A stretch of DNA of 64,000 nucleotides, taken from contig NZ_OZ061549.1 in assembly GCF_964065165.1 (NCBI RefSeq), forward strand, positions 1,922,001 through 1,986,000, read 5' to 3'. The position numbers were made by a program, and so were the translations under genes. Positions 46,001-53,909 of the stretch are shown here, in pieces; position 1 is the first letter of the stretch; every line of letters begins with the position of its first letter. Under the pieces are notes generated by a model. The model worked only from the letters and a program-made list of their open reading frames with translations, did not search any database and had not been told where the DNA came from. The stretch is from Levilactobacillus yonginensis (GTDB taxonomy: Bacteria > Bacillota > Bacilli > Lactobacillales > Lactobacillaceae).

Positions 46001-46726
46001 AGCCAACAAGAAATTTGGGAATCAGCCCAGACGCAGTGTGATGTTTATGAACATTCAAAAGAATTCGTGACCAGTGATCAGGTTAAACAGACTGTTCGTG
46101 AAATTTCTACAATAATGAAGAACCGACCCCAGGGAAAGATTAAGCAACTAAAGGACCTGGTTGATAACTTTAAGTCAGTGTATGGGGCAGAATTCGATAG
46201 TGGTTTAGGTAACGTACAGCAACGGATTTCAGCGGAACAAAAGGTGGTCAATGAGTACAGTACTGATCATGGCGTTCAAGATGAATTTTCTAGTAAAATT
46301 CAACGGACGTTTGCTGATTTACTGGATAATGCACGTGATGCGACCACGTTGAATGGGCTTTATGTGATTCCGCAGCAGGCAACTGCTCGGCGGGTCCGCT
46401 TAACTCGCGAAATTGACAGCTTATTGGCACAACGGCTCGCCGAAGTAGAACGTCAACGTAAAATTAAAGAGCAGAATGTAACTGCTACGACGAACGAGAA
46501 CGGTCCGGTTAATGATAAGAATGATGACGCCGTTGAACCGACACAGATATCGGATGAGGATAGTGAACTGGTTCAGAAACCTCGAGATATCAGTGCTAAA
46601 ACGTTGCCGGTTGACCAGACGTGGCAGTTGCAGAGTCCAGAGGATGTTAAAATTCAGATCAATCAGTTACAACAGGCACTGTTACAGCAATTGGAAGAAC
46701 ATGGGAAAATCAACTTTGAACTGTAA
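43055..46726 (+). CDS. brxC: BREX AAA+ ATPase BrxC
   Basis: 1223 residues. N-terminal P-loop ATPase with Walker A GFFGSGKSHF near residue 70, Walker B-like MAFLVDEVGQYIG near 265-280, and the sensor-type motif VTSQQAID. A long C-terminal part contains coiled-coil segments and a low-complexity acidic stretch near 1150. BrxC is the ATPase of the BREX supercomplex. I take ATG 43055, seven bases after GGGGAG, over the adjacent GTG. Confidence 0.95.
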   Translation: MKIRDIFAKSIDRDIKGVITIGDEQDANVKQELEEYVVTKELDNHFKDFFAAYAEGIRHDTTNMGVWISGFFGSGKSHFLKILAYLLENREVAGKSALDYFVDDDKIHDAHTLADMKLATTVPNEVMLFNIDSKAKNGNKSQKDAILNVFLQVFNEQLGLFGADFWIADLERDLISQGRYEDFQAKFQELDKQHREWKEARNAYAFLKGTIRDTLVAIEFMSTADADGFIDQLKKEYPISVESFAKLVNQYIESKEKNYHMAFLVDEVGQYIGSSQQRMLNLQSIVEDLGTYTHGKAWVIVTSQQAIDKVTKNINGQDFSKIQGRFNTRIAMSSANVDEVIQKRLLAKTDASERLLENTFAENQHVINNLISFDGKEERKRYDDPRMFADLYPFVPYQIFLLQDTLTAIRENGSDGKHLANGERSMLAVFQESARRLEDRDTKALVPFSIFFQGLSHFLDHTHMIVIQRAQNNELINPTKEDNPFAVQVLETLFMVKYVPDFDATLNNLVTLMIDSIDTDRIELEAKVKQALRVLQEQNIVEKTSKGYEFLTDAEQDISKQIQRQSVDSGDVSQAIGDYLFSSVAISRRYTYPQLKQQYTFVFNQWVDDRPVGPTNQDINLKMVTVEGETNRDEIELRRQSSSPEQPQIIIDLPADLQYAEDQRQVQKIQKFILNPHEQSQDARSQRIIDLKKTELSSLKKRVAQELLEVLQQADIYVQGDKIEAGKKDFFGRLADAQEKLIDEIYRNLSYIDSVKQDSDVVALFKDTNELVKNTDNERATQTVLERINHEYSGHNKISYKSVLERFSKIPYGYREIDTKWLVAKLFVDSKLKVYVNGEALSLHTDIVANEMAKYFSNRKFVDAVQVEPRQAISENKKKDLRKVALEAFGKQSFSDSEDDTLVDELRNSMQNELGAIKIYLAKPVYYPGRDVLETGQSLINQLLAQKDADKFYDLISRKRDDFLDWREDMTEFGISEFYQSVSQQEIWESAQTQCDVYEHSKEFVTSDQVKQTVREISTIMKNRPQGKIKQLKDLVDNFKSVYGAEFDSGLGNVQQRISAEQKVVNEYSTDHGVQDEFSSKIQRTFADLLDNARDATTLNGLYVIPQQATARRVRLTREIDSLLAQRLAEVERQRKIKEQNVTATTNENGPVNDKNDDAVEPTQISDEDSELVQKPRDISAKTLPVDQTWQLQSPEDVKIQINQLQQALLQQLEEHGKINFEL

Positions 46727-46762
46727 AGTAAATGAAAGTCATTGAGAGTGAAGGAAGAGTTT

Positions 46763-49700
46763 ATGGATAAAACAGCGATTAAAAAATTTGCGATTGAAGC
46801 GCGTCGTTCACTCATCGAAAGTATTCAATTAAAGGCTGCAACGTTAGGAATAACTAAAGACGGTGTGGGCGATAAATTACCAATCTCAACATCAGAAATC
46901 GAGTATTACGTAGATGATCAGAGTGCAATCACTGGTAAAGATATCAGTAAGCGACAAAAGTTGGTTGCTGAATTAGAACAACGGGCGCAAAAGAATGACT
47001 TTGCAACAGCTTTTAAGGACCTCGTAGAGGAGGTTGCTTATACTTGGTTTAATCGGATTATTGCGATTCGATTTATGGAAGTAAATGATTACTTACCAAG
47101 TCGGACACGAGTTCTTTCGAGTACTGAGAATCGAAATGAGCCGGACATTATGTTAGCAGCACGTGATATCGAAGATGATTTAGGTGGCTTTTCGTCAGCT
47201 GAACGGTCGGTAATTGATAAAGCGCAAGACACTGAGTTGCCAAGTGACATGGATGCAGAGTATCAAATGCTATTTATTAAGCAGGCTAATGCGTTAAACA
47301 AGAACCTGCCATATTTATTTGAGAAAACCAATGATTATGCGGAGTTATTGTTCACTCCAAGCTATCATGATGGTGTTATTCAGCATTTAATTACTGATGT
47401 TAGTGAAGATGAGTTTAACGTGGCCGTTGGTGGTCAAGTGGAGATTATTGGGTGGCTGTATCAGTACTACAATACGGAACCCCACGACCAAGCTGTCAAT
47501 ATTACGGGTGGTCCGGTAAAAAAGAATGATATTCCAGCCGCAACACAATTATTTACGACCGACTGGGTTGTTAAATATATGGTTGATAACTCACTTGGAA
47601 AATACTGGTTAGAACGACATTCGGACAGCCATTTGGCTGATAAGCTGGATTTCCTACTGCCAGGTGAATTATCAATTACAGCTGACTCAGAGAATATTGA
47701 AGAACTCAAAATTATTGATAATGCAATGGGATCTGGTCACATTTTAGTCTATGCATTCGACGTTCTGATGACGATCTACCAGGAACAAGGGTATTCATCA
47801 CGTGATGCTGCGGTATCAATTATTCAGAACAATTTATTTGGGTTGGAGATAGATAAACGGGCCTATCAACTGGCATACTTTGCGTTAATGATGAAGGCTC
47901 GCCAGTTTAATCGACGTGCCTTGCGTCCAGATAATCTGGTACCAAATCTCTATGTTTTTGAAGATACTGATGATATCTCGGAAGAACTTTATTCTCAGGT
48001 TTCAGATAATTTAACGGATAGATTGCAGGACGTGACTAATACGTTTAGTAATGCGCGTGAGCTAGGATCAATTATTCATCTTGAATCAGAGAAAAATAAC
48101 TATTCAGAACTCGCCGAAGCTGTTCAGCAAATCGAGGTAGATGATTTGGATATCTTTGGTGTTCAGAATTCCAAAGCCAAACTTTTGCGCACATTAAAAA
48201 TCGCACAAATTTTAACGTCTCAATACGATATCGTGGTAACCAACCCACCATATATGAATAAAATGGAACCAGCCCTAAAGAAATACGTCAAAAAGTTCTA
48301 TTCAAACTATGCTGGCGACCTGTTTTCAATCTTTATTTTTAATAACAGTAATTTAGTGAAGCCAGGTGGATATTCAGCGTTTATGACACCCTTTGTTTGG
48401 ATGTTTATTAAAACATATGAAAAGCTGCGTAAATTCTTGATTGAAAATAAGAAAATTGACAGCTTAATTCAGATGGAATACTCGGCCTTTGAAGAAGCTA
48501 CGGTGCCAATTAACACATTTGTTTTAAAAAATACCAAGGATGAAAGTTTAGGTTCTTACTTGAAGCTTTCTGCCTTTAAAGGTGGTATGGGCGTTCAAAA
48601 AGATAAAGTCTTAGAAGCCATTGAAGATCCCCAGGTTGACTATCTTTATCGAACTAACCAAGCGAACTTTGCTAAGATTCCGGGTAATAAAATTTCATAT
48701 TGGGTATCCTCTAAAATTTTAGAGGATTTTCAATTTCTCCCCATAAAAGAATATGGAGTAGTTAAATCTGGAATCATGGCTAACTCAAAGTTTTTAAGAG
48801 AATGGTTTGAAGTACCCATGTCTGAGATCCAATTACATGGGACGGATGCATCTGATCTGCAAGGATTCAAATGGTTTCCTATTAACAGTGGTGGTACTTT
48901 CAAAAGGTGGTTTGGTAATAATTCTCCAGTAATTGATTTGGAAGATGCGGGTCATGATATCAAAGAGTCAGGAACCAATTATCGGCTTAGAAATTCTGAT
49001 TATTATTTTAAACAAGGTCTCACTTGGGGAAGAATAACGTCATCAAATACTTCATTTCGCTTATCTAGACAAGGTAATCTTTTTGGGGATGCTGGGCCAA
49101 TGATGTTTATCGATAATTCTATATATTATATCTTGGGCCTTTTAAACTCTAAAATTATGCCGGCAATTTCTAATATTCTGAACCCAACTCTAAATTTCCA
49201 AGTGGCTGACATGAATGATGTACCAGTAGTTAATAATAAAAACGAAGCTGTAGAAAATACTGTTAAAATCAACATTGATTTGACTAAGTATGATGAAGTG
49301 AGCTTTGAAACCTCGTGGGACTTCACTCGTCATCCACTCCTAACTCACATCGCTGACGATAAGCGAACTGAAGTTGATGGTGAGCTGCAAAATGCTTTTA
49401 AAATATGGCAGGGTGAAGCAAAAGAACGATTTGATCAATTAAAGGCAAATGAGGAAGAGCTTAATCGAATCTTTATCGACTTGTATGGACTGAATGATGA
49501 ATTGACTCCAGAAGTGGCAGATAAAGACGTATCGGTACGTTTGGCGGACGAGGTTAGAGATATTAAGTCGTTCCTTTCGTATTTTGTAGGAGTTGTTTTT
49601 GGTCGTTATTCATTGGATGTGGAGGGTTTGGCATATGCAGGTGGTGACTGGAAGCAAAGTAACTATCAAACATTTGTGCCAAACGAAGATAACCTTTTGC

Positions 49701-50281
49701 TATTGAATGATGATGATTACTTTGGCGATTCAAGGGACATCATAAATCGTCTGCGGGCCTTTCTTGGAACCACTTTTGGTACTGAAAATGTTCAGGATAA
49801 CTTAGATTACATCGCTTCTGTCGTTGGAAAAAAAGCGGATAGTAGTGAAGCATCTATTCGACGCTACTTTGTCGACGACTTCTTTAAAGACCATTCTAAG
49901 ATTTATCAAAAGCGACCAATCTATTGGGAATTCAATAGCGGGAAACAGAATGGTTTTAAAGCATTAATGTATCTTCATCGCTATGATAAAAATGAATTGG
50001 CGATGATTCGTACGAATTACTTACATCCGTTGCAAGGAAAGTATGAGCAAAGAATCAGTCAATTATCACAGTTGTTAGCCGATGAGAATGTAGTTAGTCA
50101 GAAGAAAAAGTATGAAAAGAAATTAAAGCATTTAAATCAACAGCTAACAGAAATCAAAAAGTATGATCCAATAATTCAACATATTGCAAATCAACAAATT
50201 AGCTTAGATTTAGATGATGGGGTACTTGTAAATTACAGCAAGCTTCAAGATGGAAACACGATTTTATCCAAGCTGAAATAA
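46763..50281 (+). CDS. pglX: BREX adenine-N6 methyltransferase PglX (expressed allele)
   Basis: 1172 residues. It modifies one strand of an asymmetric motif and sets the specificity of BREX. Motif I is DNAMGSGHILVYAFD near residue 323 and the catalytic motif IV is VVTNPPYMNK near 494. Residues 1-194 are N-terminal helices, the middle holds the methyltransferase core, and the TRD-like part is about 640-850. ATG 46763 follows AAGGAAG. Three segments (codons 195-240, 629-640, 851-867) are perfectly repeated, inverted, in a silent copy at 51484-55925. It follows brxC with a 36-bp gap. Confidence 0.96.
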   Translation: MDKTAIKKFAIEARRSLIESIQLKAATLGITKDGVGDKLPISTSEIEYYVDDQSAITGKDISKRQKLVAELEQRAQKNDFATAFKDLVEEVAYTWFNRIIAIRFMEVNDYLPSRTRVLSSTENRNEPDIMLAARDIEDDLGGFSSAERSVIDKAQDTELPSDMDAEYQMLFIKQANALNKNLPYLFEKTNDYAELLFTPSYHDGVIQHLITDVSEDEFNVAVGGQVEIIGWLYQYYNTEPHDQAVNITGGPVKKNDIPAATQLFTTDWVVKYMVDNSLGKYWLERHSDSHLADKLDFLLPGELSITADSENIEELKIIDNAMGSGHILVYAFDVLMTIYQEQGYSSRDAAVSIIQNNLFGLEIDKRAYQLAYFALMMKARQFNRRALRPDNLVPNLYVFEDTDDISEELYSQVSDNLTDRLQDVTNTFSNARELGSIIHLESEKNNYSELAEAVQQIEVDDLDIFGVQNSKAKLLRTLKIAQILTSQYDIVVTNPPYMNKMEPALKKYVKKFYSNYAGDLFSIFIFNNSNLVKPGGYSAFMTPFVWMFIKTYEKLRKFLIENKKIDSLIQMEYSAFEEATVPINTFVLKNTKDESLGSYLKLSAFKGGMGVQKDKVLEAIEDPQVDYLYRTNQANFAKIPGNKISYWVSSKILEDFQFLPIKEYGVVKSGIMANSKFLREWFEVPMSEIQLHGTDASDLQGFKWFPINSGGTFKRWFGNNSPVIDLEDAGHDIKESGTNYRLRNSDYYFKQGLTWGRITSSNTSFRLSRQGNLFGDAGPMMFIDNSIYYILGLLNSKIMPAISNILNPTLNFQVADMNDVPVVNNKNEAVENTVKINIDLTKYDEVSFETSWDFTRHPLLTHIADDKRTEVDGELQNAFKIWQGEAKERFDQLKANEEELNRIFIDLYGLNDELTPEVADKDVSVRLADEVRDIKSFLSYFVGVVFGRYSLDVEGLAYAGGDWKQSNYQTFVPNEDNLLLLNDDDYFGDSRDIINRLRAFLGTTFGTENVQDNLDYIASVVGKKADSSEASIRRYFVDDFFKDHSKIYQKRPIYWEFNSGKQNGFKALMYLHRYDKNELAMIRTNYLHPLQGKYEQRISQLSQLLADENVVSQKKKYEKKLKHLNQQLTEIKKYDPIIQHIANQQISLDLDDGVLVNYSKLQDGNTILSKLK
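47345..47481 (+). repeat. Inverted repeat IR1, arm in expressed pglX (137 bp)
   Basis: From TTATTGTTCACTCC to AATACGGAACC. It is a perfect inverted match of 55789-55925 by base-by-base reading. The two copies diverge immediately outside. It lies in codons 195-240 of pglX, in the same reading frame in both copies. Confidence 0.93.
48648..48681 (+). repeat. Inverted repeat IR2, arm in expressed pglX (34 bp)
   Basis: Begins ATCGAACTAACCAAGCGAAC and ends TAAGATTCC, encoding the RTNQANFAKIP segment. It is identical to the complement of 54535-54568 in the silent copy, between the methyltransferase core and the putative TRD. Confidence 0.9.
49316..49362 (+). repeat. Inverted repeat IR3, arm in expressed pglX (47 bp)
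   Basis: Begins TGGGACTTCACTCGTCATCC, encoding [15 protein letters not shown]. It is identical to the complement of 51515-51561. It marks the 3' limit of the exchangeable part of pglX; downstream sequence has no second copy. Confidence 0.92.
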
Positions 50282-50284
50282 TGT

Positions 50285-50321
50285 CAAAAGGAGCCTCTCA
50301 AATCTGTGAGAAGCTCCTTTT
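50285..50321. terminator. Terminator between pglX and the recombinase (convergent)
   Basis: GGAGC-TCTCA / TGAGA-GCTCC with loop AATCTG, flanked by AAAA and TTTT, so it serves both converging genes. Confidence 0.8.
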
Positions 50322-51461
50322 GTGCCAAGTGATGTGCCAACTATTTTGATGCACTGTTTAGGATTGAAATGATCTTATCTTGGTCTTGAGACTCAAGCTC
50401 TTTGATGATGTGTAAGTAAGTAGATTGAGTAGTTGTAATATTACTATGTCCAAGTCTTCTCGAGACTGAAAGGACACTAACCCCCTTATATAACAGTATT
50501 GAGGCATGTGTATGTCGTAAACCATGAAAAGTGATTCTAGGAATATGAAGATTGGTCAGTTTATTTGTTAGGACTTTATTGATTTCAGCACTAACTAGTA
50601 CGTGACCCGTATTGTTCATAAATATCGGTTGCTTACTTGGGATGTCCTTATTTGATAGAAATTGAATAATTTTACGGATTGTATGCTTACTAACTGCAAT
50701 TTCTCGAATAGAGGAAGGAGTTTTTGTTTTCATAAATCCAGTTTTGTACTTGTAGTCCCATGCCTTGTTGACATTAATTAAATAGTTTTCAGAATCAATG
50801 TCTTCTGTGGTTAGGCCGACGATTTCGCCGTAACGCATGCCGGTCACTGCGGCAAGATAGATAATTAGTTCACCAGGTTGGGTGGTGTCAAGGTTATGAA
50901 GTAGTTTACGCCAATTGTCATAGTCTAAGGTTTTGGCAACCTTGGGGCGTTCTTTGCCAGTAATTACGGCCTTTCGAGTGGGATCTGTTGTGATTATCTT
51001 TTCATCTAACGCCTCAAGGATGCAGGCTCGGAGCTGTTTATGGAAACATGAGACAGTTCTTCGAGCATGATTCTTTGCAAATTCGTTAATTCTTTCTTGG
51101 TAGATTATTTTGGTTAAATTTTTGAGTTTTAGTTCTCCAAATAAGTGGACAGCATGTTTTGCTGTATTTTGATACTTATTGTATGTGATGGGGGAGACAG
51201 CATTTTGTTTGTAAACCTTGATCCATCGGTTGTAGTAAGAGACTAAGGTTTCATTGCCGGATTGAACTGTCATAAGATTTGGATGCTCTGTCTGAACCTT
51301 ACTAGCGGCAAGGATAGCTTCAGATTTTAAAAGAAATCCTGATTTTCGAAGCTTTTTGTATTGACCGTGTGAGTCCTTATAGGAAATTTCGTATTGCCAT
51401 GCGTTGCCACGTTTTCGATAACTAACCATGTATTTTTCCTCCATTACGTATTACTTGGCAC
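50320..51461. repeat. 11-bp inverted pair flanking the recombinase gene
   Basis: TTGTGCCAAGT at about 50321-50331, with a second near-copy TGTGCCAACT right after it, and ACTTGGCACAA at 51451-51461. They flank the recombinase gene and could be arm-type binding sites. Short, so chance is possible. Confidence 0.4.
50341..51429 (-). CDS. Tyrosine recombinase linked to pglX switching
   Basis: 362 residues, phage-integrase type. N-terminal arm-binding domain (SYRKRGNAWQYEISYKDSHGQYKK), core-binding domain (about 65-165), and a catalytic domain with R in TGMRYGEIVGL, H-x-x-R in HGLRHTHAS, and LGHSNITTTQSTYLH (Tyr nucleophile). ATG 51429 follows GGAGG by 8 bases. It lies inside the segment bounded by IR1, between the two pglX copies, and is convergent with pglX. 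The inferred job is inversion between pglX repeats; a role as a plain integrase is the alternative. Confidence 0.9.
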   Translation of the reverse strand: MVSYRKRGNAWQYEISYKDSHGQYKKLRKSGFLLKSEAILAASKVQTEHPNLMTVQSGNETLVSYYNRWIKVYKQNAVSPITYNKYQNTAKHAVHLFGELKLKNLTKIIYQERINEFAKNHARRTVSCFHKQLRACILEALDEKIITTDPTRKAVITGKERPKVAKTLDYDNWRKLLHNLDTTQPGELIIYLAAVTGMRYGEIVGLTTEDIDSENYLINVNKAWDYKYKTGFMKTKTPSSIREIAVSKHTIRKIIQFLSNKDIPSKQPIFMNNTGHVLVSAEINKVLTNKLTNLHIPRITFHGLRHTHASILLYKGVSVLSVSRRLGHSNITTTQSTYLHIIKELESQDQDKIISILNSASK

Positions 51462-51483
51462 AAGTTTGTCACATATCAACTTG

Positions 51484-51590
51484 TTAGCCAACGGGAGAAC
51501 GACAATGTGATAGGTTATCGTCAGCGATGTGAGTTAGGAGTGGATGACGAGTGAAGTCCCAGGAGTTTTCAAAAGAATCCCAATCTATTT
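51484..51590 (-). pseudogene. 3' end of the silent pglX cassette
   Basis: On the minus strand: [22 protein letters not shown]..., a diverged version of pglX codons about 838-867. It includes IR3' (51515-51561) and then a foreign end [10 protein letters not shown] and a stop at 51484. It is separated from the main silent cassette (53910-55925) by two IS30 elements. Confidence 0.85.
51515..51561 (-). repeat. Inverted repeat IR3', arm in the silent cassette (47 bp)
   Basis: Perfect complement of 49316-49362. Confidence 0.92.
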
Positions 51591-51630
51591 TTGATAAACT
51601 ATGATTTTTTTTGATAAACTATGATTTTTT
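51591..51630 (+). repeat. Perfect 20-bp tandem duplication in the silent cassette
   Basis: TTGATAAACTATGATTTTTT occurs twice back to back, ahead of the IS30 end. It lies in the coding part of the silent cassette (NHSLSK region), and 20 is not a multiple of three, so it disrupts the frame. Confidence 0.85.
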
Positions 51631-51634
51631 TTAG

Positions 51635-52874
51635 ATGGCGAATTTTATAATCAAGTTAGCCACTTGAAATTTAGGACAAAATAAATACACCAAGACGTAA
51701 ATCTCAGGTATCATTGGAGTTCTCACACAAACAATGAAAGAGGTCTTCGTCTTGATGCAAGAACAGCTTACCATGAATCGTCCCAAGGGTCACCATCTAA
51801 CTTTGAAAGAGCGTGGAAACATTGAGGTCTACTTTAACCACGACAAGCTTTCTCGGCGGAAGATTGCTGAGTTACTTGGCGTTAGCCCGCAAACCATAAA
51901 CAACGAAATCAAGCGAGGCTTGGTAACCAATAAGAAAATCGTTAACGGTAACGTAGTCTTCTATGAGGTCTACGTGGCGGAACTAGCCGACCAGCGGTAC
52001 CACGAGAACCGCAAGGCCTGCCACAGGCCTTGTAAGTTCTTCCAGGCGGCTGACTTTATAGCCTTCTTTGTAGAACACTTTAAGACTGATGGCTGGGCTC
52101 CAGATGCTGCTGTAGGCCGCGCCAAGGTGTTAAACCTTTTTCGGCCTGACGAGATGGTCTGTACCCAAACGTTGTACAAGTACATCGACGAACAACTTTT
52201 AGAGGTCTGTAACTTAGATCTTACCGAGAAAATGCGGCGGCGACTACCCAAGCACGTTAATCACAAAAATAAGCGTGTAATGGGACGGAGTATTGAAGAA
52301 CGTCCGGCTGAAGTTGACTCTCGCAAGACGTTTGGTCATTTCGAGATTGATACTATCGTTGGTAAACGTGATGGCCATGAGAGTGTGATTATGACCCTGA
52401 TTGAGCGTCAAACTCGCTTCCAATTTATCCGTCTGATTGACGGGCGTGACGCCGATTCGGTTGAGTACGCCCTGCGAGAAATCCTCGCAGAGTATGGACC
52501 AGTTATCAAGTCGATCACCGCTGATAACGGACCTGAGTTTGCCTTGCTGAGCGAGGCATTGCGTTCAGTGGCACCAGTCTTTCATACGCACCCGTTCACC
52601 TCTAGTGAACGGGGAACCAATGAGGTCCATAACCGGATGGTCCGCTATGACTTTCCCAAAGGCATGTCCTTAGACGCCGTAAGTCCTCGGGCTGTTGCTA
52701 GAACAGCGGACAAGTTGAATAACACACCTCGTCGTCTGCTAGGCTTCCAGACTCCCGCCGAACTCTTCGCCGCCGCCTGCGGCTAGGCTCCTCGCGCCAC
52801 CAACTTCAACCCCTGAGAATCCCTTGGTATCAGTATTTGGTCCTAGTGACTAACTTGTTCTTGCAATTTGCGAT
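51635..52874 (+). mobile_element. IS30-family element A inside the silent pglX cassette
   Basis: Imperfect inverted ends: GCGAATTTTATAATCAAGTT near 51638 and the complement ending near 52871 (GCAAATTGCAAGAACAAGTT). The 14-mer GATTTTTTTTAGAT occurs on both flanks (51623-51636 and 52872-52885), which is longer than the usual IS30 target duplication, so the exact ends are uncertain. Confidence 0.75.
51755..52786 (+). CDS. IS30 family transposase (element A)
   Basis: 343 residues from ATG 51755; an in-frame ATG at 51734 is possible. HTH: HHLTLKERGNIEVYF ... SRRKIAELLGVSPQTINNEIKRG. DDE domain: HFEIDTIVGKRDG, ITADNGPEFALL, SSERGTNEVHNRMVRYDFPKG. ORF intact. Clearly different in sequence from the transposases at 10394 and 52905, so it is a separate IS30 subgroup. 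Confidence 0.93.
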   Translation: MQEQLTMNRPKGHHLTLKERGNIEVYFNHDKLSRRKIAELLGVSPQTINNEIKRGLVTNKKIVNGNVVFYEVYVAELADQRYHENRKACHRPCKFFQAADFIAFFVEHFKTDGWAPDAAVGRAKVLNLFRPDEMVCTQTLYKYIDEQLLEVCNLDLTEKMRRRLPKHVNHKNKRVMGRSIEERPAEVDSRKTFGHFEIDTIVGKRDGHESVIMTLIERQTRFQFIRLIDGRDADSVEYALREILAEYGPVIKSITADNGPEFALLSEALRSVAPVFHTHPFTSSERGTNEVHNRMVRYDFPKGMSLDAVSPRAVARTADKLNNTPRRLLGFQTPAELFAAACG

Positions 52875-52904
52875 TTTTTTTAGATACTGTGGCAAATTAC
52901 AAGT

Positions 52905-53834
52905 TTAATCCGAACAAGCCCGGAATCTTTCAATGGCAGTCTGTTGATGATGTATTTTTAATGGTCGTTGATTAATTAGTTCAAGTGCTGCTAGGATCTC
53001 ATCAGTCGTTACTTGGCTAAAATTGGTCTTTTTCGGGAAGAACCAGCGTAACCGTCTATTAAAATATTCATTGGAACCTCGCTCCCATGGTGAATATGGA
53101 TGGCAAAAATAAACTTTGATCTGATAATCCTGTTCTAAGGCCTGATAATTGGCAAACTCTTTACCATGATCAACAGTAATGGATTTTACTTGGGGACCGA
53201 AGGCCCCCATAAACTTGCCAAAGGCGGTGTTTAGAGCCTTAGCCGTTCTATTAGGGGCTTTGATGGCCCATAGAAGTCGGGTCTTACGTTCTACGAATGT
53301 AACCAGACATGATCGTGACTCACTTCGACTAGAAAGCACCGTATCTACTTCCCAATGACCAAAAGCTAACCGTTGATTAACAGTTGTTGGCCGTTGTTCG
53401 ATGGAAGTCCCACTTGTAAATTTCCCACGATTTTCGCTCACTCGGTGCTGGCGGACATTCCGATTGGGTAGATCAGTCAATTTGAAGGGGAGCCAGCCAC
53501 GATTAAGCCAATTATAAATTGACGCAGTGCTCAAGTTATAAGCGGCCGCAATGGTTTCTGGTGACCAGGTTAATCGTAAGTGATTGGTAATTAAAGTCGC
53601 TAATGCTGCCGTCAGCATCGAACGACGGCCGCAATTCCGCCTTTTGCGATCTGCATCTTGCTGAGCTAATTCTGGATCATAAGGTTTAACCCGGTCCAAC
53701 TCATAGCTAATCGTAGCTTTGGCGACGCCTAAGGCGTCAGCCATTACTTGGTAAGATTTATTCCCCTCATTGACCAGTTGTGCTAGTGCGCCACGTTGAA
53801 AACGTGATAAAGTAGATGTACCCAAAGTAATCAC
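52905..53834 (-). CDS. IS30 family transposase (element B)
   Basis: 309 residues. HTH: LSRFQRGALAQLVNEG ... YQVMADALGVAKATISYELDRV. DDE domain: HWEVDTVLSSRSES, ITVDHGKEFANYQ, PWERGSNEYFNRRLRWFFPKKT. The stop codon overlaps the left inverted repeat. ORF intact. Confidence 0.93.
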   Translation of the reverse strand: MITLGTSTLSRFQRGALAQLVNEGNKSYQVMADALGVAKATISYELDRVKPYDPELAQQDADRKRRNCGRRSMLTAALATLITNHLRLTWSPETIAAAYNLSTASIYNWLNRGWLPFKLTDLPNRNVRQHRVSENRGKFTSGTSIEQRPTTVNQRLAFGHWEVDTVLSSRSESRSCLVTFVERKTRLLWAIKAPNRTAKALNTAFGKFMGAFGPQVKSITVDHGKEFANYQALEQDYQIKVYFCHPYSPWERGSNEYFNRRLRWFFPKKTNFSQVTTDEILAALELINQRPLKIHHQQTAIERFRACSD

Positions 53835-53909
53835 TCCCTATATTGGTTGGAATTAGCTACTACCATTGTAAGTGATTGCTTTGGGCTTTTTAATTTCTGT
53901 TCGGATTAA
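52905..53909 (-). mobile_element. IS30-family element B inside the silent pglX cassette
   Basis: Ends TTAATCCGAACA at 52905-52916 and TGTTCGGATTAA at 53898-53909. It is separated from element A by only 30 bp of cassette or unknown sequence. Its right end creates the stop of the silent pglX frame. Confidence 0.8.
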
